NCBI GenBank assembly: GCA_046538735.1
Contig: JBKHII010000006.1
Location: 1 to 64,000 of the forward strand
From: SLST01 sp046538735
GTDB lineage: Bacteria > Spirochaetota > Spirochaetia > DSM-27196 > SLST01
DNA: 64,000 bases
Direction: 5' to 3'
In this document: positions 58,047-64,000 of the stretch, piece after piece
Position numbering within the stretch: the first letter of the stretch is position 1
Layout: each line of letters starts with the position of its first letter
Notes under the pieces: generated by a model
Seen by the model: the letters and a program-made list of their open reading frames with translations, nothing else
Database searches by the model: none
What the model was told of the DNA's origin: nothing
Translations under genes and position numbers: made by a program

Positions 58047-59695
58047 TGGAAGCCGCTGTCGCCGATGAACTCCCTCACGATCGAATAGTCCGGGACGAGT
58101 TTGTCCGGAATGTTCGTGAAGTTCGAGAGGAAGCTCTGCATCCGCACGGCCTCGTCGTACGCTTCGTGGTCCGGTTTGACCCGGTGAAGCAGCGGCTCGG
58201 CGTGTTTCTTGAGGACTCCGAGCTCGTAGTCGAGCGCCGAGTTGAAGGCGACGTCCGCCGTGTCCTGGTGCGGGAAGATGTTCTTGCGCTCGCCGCGGCG
58301 AACAGAAGGCCACATAGTCAGCGTGTCGAGTGCGGAGTGGCCGCGAAACTGGTAGTCGCGGACCATGCGGCGGATGAGCCGATTGTCGGTGGTGGAGATT
58401 CGATTGTGGTCGTCCACGTTGAGCTGTGTGAGCGCCGAGACGTAGACTTTGAACTTCCGGTCGCGGTCGATGCGCGGTGTCAGCTCGTCGTTCAGACAGT
58501 GAATCCCCTCCATGAGCAGAATGCCGCGCGAGCCCATCTCGATCGTCAGCCCGGTGAGGCTCCGCGTCCCCAACCGGAAGTCGAACCGTGGGAGGCGCAC
58601 CGCCTCTCCGGCGAAGATCTTCAGGAGATGATCGTTGAGCAGGGCGATGTCGATCGCGTGGATGCTCTCGAAGTCGTAGTTGCCCGTTTCGTCGCGTGGC
58701 GTGAGCTCGCGATCCACGAAGTAGTCGTCCACCGAGACGAGATGCGGCTGAAGCCCTTGCGCGCTCAACTGAACCGCCAGTCGCTTCGTGAACGTGGTCT
58801 TCCCGGAGCTCGATGGTCCCGCGATGAGCACCACGCGCACCGAGTCTCGGTGTGCCGTGATCTCGCCGGCGATATCGGCGATCTTCTTCTCCTGCAGCGC
58901 TTCGTTGACGCGGATGAACTCGCTGACCGATCCGTCCACCACCTTCTGATTCAACCGGCCCACCGAAGTGATGCCCAGGATGTTCCCCCACTCCTTGTAC
59001 TCACGGTAGATCGAGAGCAACACACGACTGTGCCGGTACTCGCGAAGCCGAGTCGGATGCTTCCGCGGCGGGAAGCACAGGACGAAGCCCGGCTCGAGCG
59101 CGCGGAGCGCGAAGTACCGGAGCACGCCGGTAGAGGGAACGAGCGGACCGTGCGAGATATCGAGAAACTCGCCGCACGAGTGCACGGCGACTCGTGACTC
59201 GTTTCGGTGGTCGAGGAGCGCCTCGGTCTCGCTCATGTCGCGCTCGCGAAAGGAGCGCCGTGCGTCTTCGTACGAGATGAGGTGGCGAGCGATCGGAACG
59301 TCTTCCTTCACGAGCTCGTGCATCTGCTCGGCGATGCGATCGAGCAGATCCTGCGGTACCTCGTCCTCGTCCTGGAAGTAGTGGTAATAGCCGTCGCCGA
59401 GCGAGTGCCCGATGATCAGACGCCGGTGGGGCGAGACGCGCTGGACGGCCAGGGCGAGCAGGAAGCAGAGCGACTGGCGATAGCAGCGCACGCCCTCGTC
59501 GCTGGCCAGATAGACCGGATCAACGCGCGCGTTGATTCGCACGCGCCGCGAGAGACCGAGCACTTCGTTGTTCACGACGGCCGCGACGACGGGGTTGTCG
59601 AGCTCCGTATTGAACTCGGCGCACAGCGCGGCGAGCCCGGTCTCGGGGGGAACGCTGATCTGCTTGTTCGGAAGCCTCACGTCTACGTTGTGCAT
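58040..59695 (-). CDS. TGS / ThrRS-editing-like / uridine kinase fusion protein
   Basis: 551 residues. The N-terminal 60 residues are a TGS-like domain (DVRLPNKQISVPPETGLA); about 65-225 look like the threonyl-tRNA synthetase second domain (RRLIIGHSLGDGYYHYF for its HS-x(2)-H region; later VPIARHLISYEDA). Residues 280-551 are a phosphoribulokinase/uridine-kinase P-loop domain: Walker A AGPSSSGKTTFTKRLA, SVDDYFVDR, and the substrate segment GILLMEGIHCLNDEL. This arrangement is known in other bacteria as a nucleoside-kinase fusion; the substrate is not proven. It is downstream of the HD-GYP gene (18-base gap). Confidence 0.85.
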   Translation of the reverse strand: MHNVDVRLPNKQISVPPETGLAALCAEFNTELDNPVVAAVVNNEVLGLSRRVRINARVDPVYLASDEGVRCYRQSLCFLLALAVQRVSPHRRLIIGHSLGDGYYHYFQDEDEVPQDLLDRIAEQMHELVKEDVPIARHLISYEDARRSFRERDMSETEALLDHRNESRVAVHSCGEFLDISHGPLVPSTGVLRYFALRALEPGFVLCFPPRKHPTRLREYRHSRVLLSIYREYKEWGNILGITSVGRLNQKVVDGSVSEFIRVNEALQEKKIADIAGEITAHRDSVRVVLIAGPSSSGKTTFTKRLAVQLSAQGLQPHLVSVDDYFVDRELTPRDETGNYDFESIHAIDIALLNDHLLKIFAGEAVRLPRFDFRLGTRSLTGLTIEMGSRGILLMEGIHCLNDELTPRIDRDRKFKVYVSALTQLNVDDHNRISTTDNRLIRRMVRDYQFRGHSALDTLTMWPSVRRGERKNIFPHQDTADVAFNSALDYELGVLKKHAEPLLHRVKPDHEAYDEAVRMQSFLSNFTNIPDKLVPDYSIVREFIGDSGFHY

Positions 59696-59713
59696 GTGGT
59701 TCTCTCCGGAGGT

Positions 59714-60868
59714 TCAGGCGTGAGCCGGGACATCCTCGGACTCGTCGGGCGGGAGCGCGCGGACGACGCGGTGTTGCGGATCCCCGGACGTGTCGATGAC
59801 CGGCTGCTCTGCGTAGCGTTCGCCGCGCGGTCCGGCCACGATCCGGACCATGGGCGCCCGGGGGTTGTCCGAGTTCGTATCAACGACCATTCCTCGAGTG
59901 CCGTTCGCAAGCTGCACGTGCGTCCCGATCGGGTAGATGCTGAGATTGCTGATGAGCGCTTTGAGCACCGTCTCGTCGTACATCTTGTTGCGCTGCTGGA
60001 GCATCTCCAGGATCGCGCTGTGCCCGTCCGAAGCGGTCCGGAAGGGACGGACCGACGTGATTGCCGCGAACGATCCGGCGACCATGATGATCTTTGCGAA
60101 CAGGCTGATCTTGTCCCCGGTGAGCTGACGGGGGTAGCCGGTCCCGTCTACGTTCTCGCGGCACTCCAGTACGCCGAGGCAGACGCTCATCGGGAACGAG
60201 GCCTGTTTGAGGATTTTGAAGCCGAGGACGGTGTGCGCGGAGATCGCCTGCCGTTCCTTCGGGGAGAGCTTCTGCTTCGACATGTAGAGCTGGGGCGGCA
60301 GCCGGATCATACCGATCTCGTGGAGGAGCGCGGCGGTCCCGAGCTCGATGAGCTTGTGCGGAGGCCGGCGAAGCGTCATACCGATCGCCACCGCGACGAT
60401 CGCGGTCTTGGACGAGTGCGTCACGATGTAGTTCTTGTCCTTCACCCTCATTTCGGAGAGGCGGAGGATGTAGCGACGGTGGCTCCGGACCGTCTCGATG
60501 ATTCGTTTCACCATATCACTGATCGGTCGCTCGGAGAGCTCGTTCTTCGTGACGAAGTTGGTGAAGGTGCGCTCAACGAAGCCGAGGAGCTCGCCGTAGA
60601 ACTCCTCCGCCTCGCGGAAGAAGGCGGTTTCCTTTACGTCCTGATCCACCGAAAGCGCTATCGCCTCGCCACCGCTGCCGTCCGCCACGGGCTTCTCGAC
60701 CTGGTCGCCATCGGAGCGAACTTCATCGTACGACCACGTCTTCAGCCGATCGATGAGCTCCTGTGTAAGCGGCGTCTCGGGGCTCAGCAGGATGTAGTTG
60801 TCATCGAGATGGACCGGCTTCGTGAAGTAGTAGCCGGGCTCGAGCGTCTGGACCGGGAACGATTTCAT
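59714..60868 (-). CDS. HD-GYP-domain protein that has lost most metal ligands
   Basis: 384 residues. The N-terminal about 145 residues are an unknown mixed domain. The HD-GYP fold (about 148-330) keeps H151, H183 and H212, but the motif HD-x(3)-K reads H183-E184 with M187, the HH pair before the GYP motif is C236-R237, and the later VAD motif has G265 instead of Asp. GYP itself is there (DGTGYPRQL). The C-terminus has the usual YPIGTHVQLANG tail. It should not cleave c-di-GMP and may act as a binding-only sensor. SD GAGGGAG precedes the ATG, with TATAGT (60886-60881, reverse) as its -10. Confidence 0.82.
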   Translation of the reverse strand: MKSFPVQTLEPGYYFTKPVHLDDNYILLSPETPLTQELIDRLKTWSYDEVRSDGDQVEKPVADGSGGEAIALSVDQDVKETAFFREAEEFYGELLGFVERTFTNFVTKNELSERPISDMVKRIIETVRSHRRYILRLSEMRVKDKNYIVTHSSKTAIVAVAIGMTLRRPPHKLIELGTAALLHEIGMIRLPPQLYMSKQKLSPKERQAISAHTVLGFKILKQASFPMSVCLGVLECRENVDGTGYPRQLTGDKISLFAKIIMVAGSFAAITSVRPFRTASDGHSAILEMLQQRNKMYDETVLKALISNLSIYPIGTHVQLANGTRGMVVDTNSDNPRAPMVRIVAGPRGERYAEQPVIDTSGDPQHRVVRALPPDESEDVPAHA

Positions 60869-60880
60869 ACTTCTCCCTCA

Positions 60881-60886
60881 ACTATA
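60881..60886 (-). promoter_or_regulatory. -10 element of the HD-GYP/kinase operon
   Basis: TATAGT on the reverse strand, 12 bases before the ATG at 60868. The -35 is weak (TTATCT at 17-base spacing). It diverges from the promoter at 60913-60940. Confidence 0.4.
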
Positions 60887-60912
60887 TCACAATGCCGGGC
60901 CTGAGATAAACT

Positions 60913-60940
60913 TTGACCATGTCGCCATTTCTGGTATAGT
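60913..60940 (+). promoter_or_regulatory. Promoter of the 267-residue membrane protein
   Basis: TTGACC (60913-60918), 16 bases, TATAGT (60935-60940), 14 bases before the ATG at 60955. Confidence 0.55.
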
Positions 60941-60954
60941 CAGGCAGGGTCCGC

Positions 60955-61758
60955 ATGAAGTTTCGATTCCTGTTCATCGTTTTCAATGTCGTCATTCTGG
61001 CGTCGTTCATGCTCATATTTCTGATGCCGGCGCTCGTGCTCGGTTGGGAGTACTCGAGCGTGTTCTGGCGAAGCAACTGGCCGGTCGGCCTCGTGTTCCT
61101 CGTCGTCCTCGCCGGTCTCAACGCGTACTTCGTCTACAACTGGAAGGTTTTCCGGCTCCTCGAGAGCGAGGAGTGGGACGCGTTGATCGACTACCTCGAA
61201 CGCGAGACGTACGAGCGCAAGCGGGTCACCAGGCAACGGGCGCGGATTCTCATCAACGCCTACGTCGTGACCGGGCGGATTGACGGTATCGCCCGGCTCG
61301 AGTCGTTCGTTCGCGAGGTCACGCCTCGTCTCGTCCCCAAACTCGCCGTGGAGCTCGGCATCCCGCACCTCCTCTCCAATGACGGCGAACGCATGGCGGC
61401 GTACTTCGGAGACGTGAAGGATGCCCGCGGACTCGTTCAGCCGTTCTGGGTCAGGTGGTGCTACGCCTTCGCGCTCATGTCGCAGACGCGGTTCGAGGAG
61501 GCGCGCGGCGAGCTTTCTGCGTTGCTTCAGGAGACGAAGGATCCGCTGCTCGGCGCGCTCACCGCGCATATGCTCGAACCGTTTGGTTCGCAGAACGAAC
61601 AGACGGCTCAGCTGGTGAGCGAAGCTCGGGCCGAGCTCCGGTCCCGGTACACGCCGAGCAGATTGGACCGCGAGCTGGAACGTCAGAAGCACCGCCTCCA
61701 GGTTCTCTTCCTTTCTTCACGCATCGAGGAGGCCCGGGACTGGGTCTTTAGGAGCTAG
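60955..61758 (+). CDS. Unknown two-helix membrane protein with helical cytoplasmic domain
   Basis: 267 residues. Two transmembrane helices (about 5-30 and 43-63; FRFLFIVFNVVILASFMLIF, then VGLVFLVVLAGLNAYFVYNW) and then about 200 residues of helical, TPR-like sequence (DALIDYLERETYERKRVTRQ; TRFEEARGELSALLQE). No catalytic motif. By the positive-inside rule the helical part is cytoplasmic. Followed 7 bases later by the aminotransferase, so probably in one transcript. Family not recognised. Confidence 0.7.
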   Translation: MKFRFLFIVFNVVILASFMLIFLMPALVLGWEYSSVFWRSNWPVGLVFLVVLAGLNAYFVYNWKVFRLLESEEWDALIDYLERETYERKRVTRQRARILINAYVVTGRIDGIARLESFVREVTPRLVPKLAVELGIPHLLSNDGERMAAYFGDVKDARGLVQPFWVRWCYAFALMSQTRFEEARGELSALLQETKDPLLGALTAHMLEPFGSQNEQTAQLVSEARAELRSRYTPSRLDRELERQKHRLQVLFLSSRIEEARDWVFRS

Positions 61759-61765
61759 AATCACC

Positions 61766-62980
61766 ATGAGGTCAATACCGAAGTCTCAGAAGCTGGCAGA
61801 CGTCTGCTACGACATCCGTGGACCGGTCCTCTCGGAGGCGAAACGCCTCGAGGAGGAAGGCTACCGTATACTCAAGCTCAACATCGGGAACACCGCGCCG
61901 TTCGATCTGAACGCGCCGGACGAGCTCTTCCACGACGTCATTCTGAACCTGCGCGACAGCCAGGGCTACTGCGACAGCAAGGGACTCTTTTCGGCCCGGA
62001 AGGCGGTGATGCAGTACTACCAACAGCGCGACGTTCCGGAGGTCGAGATCGAGGACATCTACATCGGCAACGGCGTGAGCGAGCTCATCGTGATGTCGAT
62101 GCAGGGCCTGCTCAACAACGGAGACGAGATGCTCCTCCCGGCGCCCGACTATCCGCTCTGGACCGCGGCCGTGCGGCTCTCCGGCGGCACGCCGGTGCAC
62201 TATCGGTGCGACGAGCAGTCCGACTGGCTGCCGGACCTCGACGACATTCGCAGCAAGGTCGGCGACAAGACCCGCGGGATCGTGGTCATCAATCCGAACA
62301 ATCCGACCGGAGCGGTCTATCCGCGCGAGACGCTGGAGGCGATTCACGAGATCGCCGCGGAGCACGACCTGATGGTCTTCGCCGACGAAATCTACGACAA
62401 GATCGTCTACGACGACACCGAGCACGTGACCATGGCAAGTATCTGCACGGATCTCGTCTGCATCAGCTTCGGCGGGTTATCAAAGAACTACCGCGCCCCC
62501 GGTTTTCGCGCGGGGTGGATGCTGCTCTCGGGCCGAAAGCTTCAGGCCAACGGCTACCGCGAAGGGCTCGACATGCTCGCGAACATGCGTCTGTGCAGTA
62601 ACGTCCCGTCTCAGTACGCGATCCAGACGGCGCTCGGCGGCTACCAGAGCATCAACGACCTCGTGATCAAGGGGGGGCGCCTGCGCGACCAGCGCGACGT
62701 TGCGTGGGAGGCGATCACGCAGATTCCGGGGGTCTCTTGCGTGAAGCCGAAGGGCGCGCTCTACCTCTTCCCGCGGCTCGACCCCGAACGCTTCAACATC
62801 CGGGACGACGCGCGCTTCGCGCTCGACCTGCTGCGCGAGAAGCGCATTCTCATCGTCCAGGGTACGGGATTCAACTGGCCCACACCCGACCACTTCAGAC
62901 TCGTGTTCCTCCCGAACGAGGAAGTCCTCGCCGAGGCGATGGTGGGATTGCGCGACTTCCTGTCGTGGTATCGGCAGTAG
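61766..62980 (+). CDS. Class I aminotransferase, AlaA-like (glutamate-pyruvate)
   Basis: 404 residues. The N-terminus (RSIPKSQKLADVCYDIRGPV), the segment INPNNPTGAVYPRETL and the PLP-lysine region (CISFGGLSKNYRAPGFRAGW) are close to E. coli AlaA/AlaC-type alanine transaminases. PLP-dependent, cytoplasmic, interconverts alanine and pyruvate with glutamate/2-oxoglutarate. Normal length and all core residues present. gltX follows under its own promoter. Confidence 0.88.
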   Translation: MRSIPKSQKLADVCYDIRGPVLSEAKRLEEEGYRILKLNIGNTAPFDLNAPDELFHDVILNLRDSQGYCDSKGLFSARKAVMQYYQQRDVPEVEIEDIYIGNGVSELIVMSMQGLLNNGDEMLLPAPDYPLWTAAVRLSGGTPVHYRCDEQSDWLPDLDDIRSKVGDKTRGIVVINPNNPTGAVYPRETLEAIHEIAAEHDLMVFADEIYDKIVYDDTEHVTMASICTDLVCISFGGLSKNYRAPGFRAGWMLLSGRKLQANGYREGLDMLANMRLCSNVPSQYAIQTALGGYQSINDLVIKGGRLRDQRDVAWEAITQIPGVSCVKPKGALYLFPRLDPERFNIRDDARFALDLLREKRILIVQGTGFNWPTPDHFRLVFLPNEEVLAEAMVGLRDFLSWYRQ

Positions 62981-63018
62981 CGGGTCGGGAGCGAGCAGAC
63001 GCCGCGCCGCGCGCACCC

Positions 63019-63046
63019 TTGATACCGATTCCCGTTCTGCTATAAT
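63019..63046 (+). promoter_or_regulatory. Promoter of gltX, giving a leaderless mRNA
   Basis: TTGATA (63019-63024), 16 bases, TATAAT (63041-63046), then only 7 bases to the ATG at 63054. Transcription would start at or next to the start codon; no ribosome-binding site is present. Confidence 0.65.
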
Positions 63047-63053
63047 CGCCGAA

Positions 63054-64000
63054 ATGACGGTACGAGTGAGATACGCGCCCTCGCCCACGGGGCTCCAGCA
63101 CGTGGGGAGCGTTCGTACGGCCCTCTTCGACTACCTTTACGCGCGCTCCCAGGGCGGATCGTTCGTGCTTCGGATCGAGGACACCGACCAGGAGCGGTAC
63201 GACGAGCGCGCGCTCCAGGACATCTACGACACCTTCGCGTGGCTCGGAATCCGGTGGGACGAGGGGCCGGACGTGGGCGGCCCGCACGGTCCCTACGTCC
63301 AGACCGAGCGCTCCGAGCTCTACACCGCGCACGCCCAACGTCTGCTCGAGAGCGGGTGGGCGTACTACGCGTACGATACCGCCGAGGAGCTCAAGGCACA
63401 GCGCGAGGCCGCGGAAGGGAAGGGCGGATACGATCGGAAGTTCAGAGACATGCCCGCGGACGAGCTCGCCCGGTACGCCGAGCGCGGCATCACGCCCGTT
63501 GTCCGCTTCAAAGTGCCGCTCGAGGGCGCGACCGCCTTCACGGACGCCGTACTGGGCGAGATGAGCTGGGAGAATGCCGACGTCATACCCGACCCCGTCC
63601 TCCTGAAGTCGGACGGGCTTCCGACCTATCACCTCGCCGCGGTCGTGGACGACCATCTCATGGAGATCACACACGTCCTCCGGGGCCCCGAGTGGGTGCC
63701 GTCGGCGCCGCTCCATGTCCTTCTCTACCAGGCGTTCGGCTGGACGCCTCCGACGTTCTGTCATCTCCCGCTCGTCGTGGGAGACGACGGCAAGAAGCTC
63801 AGCAAGCGCCACGGCTCCACGCGCGTGCTCGAGTTCCGCGAGCGCGGATATCTGCCCGAGGCGCTCATCAACTATCTCGCGCGTCTGGGCTGGAGTTACG
63901 ACGACAAGCAGGAGATCTTCTCGCGCGACGAGCTCGAGCGGGTCTTCTCGCTCGACAAGGTGAACAAGGCGCCGGCGATCTTCGACTACAAGAAGCTCGA
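63054..64000 (+). CDS. gltX: Glutamyl-tRNA synthetase, 5' part (runs off the window)
   Basis: 315 codons are visible and the frame is open at the right edge. Class I synthetase motifs: RYAPSPTGLQHVGSVRTALF (HIGH-type, here HVGS), LRIEDTDQERYDERA, and DDGKKLSKRHGSTRVLEF (KMSKS-type, here KLSKR). Charges tRNA-Glu (and perhaps tRNA-Gln in organisms with GatCAB). The ATG is chosen for its position right after the promoter and the conserved start of the protein. Confidence 0.95.
   Translation, partial: MTVRVRYAPSPTGLQHVGSVRTALFDYLYARSQGGSFVLRIEDTDQERYDERALQDIYDTFAWLGIRWDEGPDVGGPHGPYVQTERSELYTAHAQRLLESGWAYYAYDTAEELKAQREAAEGKGGYDRKFRDMPADELARYAERGITPVVRFKVPLEGATAFTDAVLGEMSWENADVIPDPVLLKSDGLPTYHLAAVVDDHLMEITHVLRGPEWVPSAPLHVLLYQAFGWTPPTFCHLPLVVGDDGKKLSKRHGSTRVLEFRERGYLPEALINYLARLGWSYDDKQEIFSRDELERVFSLDKVNKAPAIFDYKKL

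Noticed and set aside
1..64000. CRISPR array, insertion sequence, prophage or integration site.
   Set aside because: No regularly spaced repeats, transposase, integrase or flanking direct repeats were seen; the window looks like core chromosome.

Overview
The window is a gene-dense stretch (about 62 percent G+C, almost no gap above 200 bases) of what looks like a free-living member of the Spirochaetota, probably Spirochaetales. The pointers are a 1085-residue single-TM coiled-coil protein of the SpiroCoCo type, two bactofilins, a YaaR/RicT (PSP1) pair beside one of them, two apolipoprotein N-acyltransferase paralogues, and several secreted or membrane proteins with no family outside spirochaetes that I can name. 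The assignment is inferred from gene content; there is no rRNA in the window.

Layout. 1-8.7 kb: three reverse-strand envelope genes, two of them paralogous outer-membrane barrels (one carrying a FecR domain) and one 1603-residue surface protein. 8.7-11.1 kb: an unknown gene, a voltage-sensor/HAMP-like membrane protein and a DUF503 gene. 11.1-14.4 kb: a ComFB-domain protein, an unknown gene, an HD phosphohydrolase and a divergent lipoprotein. 14.4-18.6 kb: a PilZ protein and a large degenerate cyclase/ATPase/TPR protein. 18.7-27.8 kb: tRNA-CAU, the coiled-coil protein, grpE-dnaK-dnaJ, two small envelope genes and an rlmB-like gene. 27.8-32.9 kb (reverse): tatD-purF-purM-purN-purD. 33-36.1 kb: LytM-like protein, bactofilin, yaaR, ricT. 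36.1-40.8 kb (reverse): plsC and a heterodimeric ABC exporter. 40.9-45.6 kb: rpsT, HU, lnt, a response regulator, a TPR module, a second bactofilin and cinA. 45.6-49.6 kb: rho, rpmE and a convergent second lnt. 49.6-54.2 kb: a galactokinase-like gene, surE, a TPR gene and a TPR/NHL/VWA-like protein. 54.2-58 kb: a cysteine-cluster protein, clpS, clpA and aat (N-degron pathway). 58-60.9 kb (reverse): degenerate HD-GYP and TGS-uridine kinase. 61-64 kb: an unknown membrane protein, alaA-like aminotransferase and the 5' part of gltX.

A recurring theme is loss of catalytic residues in signalling or remodelling enzymes that are otherwise intact genes: an HD-GYP protein without most metal ligands, a galactokinase homologue without its catalytic Asp, a LytM protein with one zinc His changed to Asp, a cyclase-like N-terminus without its Asp pair, and a receiver protein with a kinase-dimerisation-like tail but no ATPase. 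With the PilZ and ComFB proteins, this suggests a layer of non-catalytic, partly c-di-GMP-linked regulators. The most novel single gene is the voltage-sensor-like protein at 9656-10780, in which the channel pore appears to be replaced by an extracytoplasmic domain and a HAMP-like helix. Several promoters lie so close to the start codon that the mRNAs are probably leaderless.
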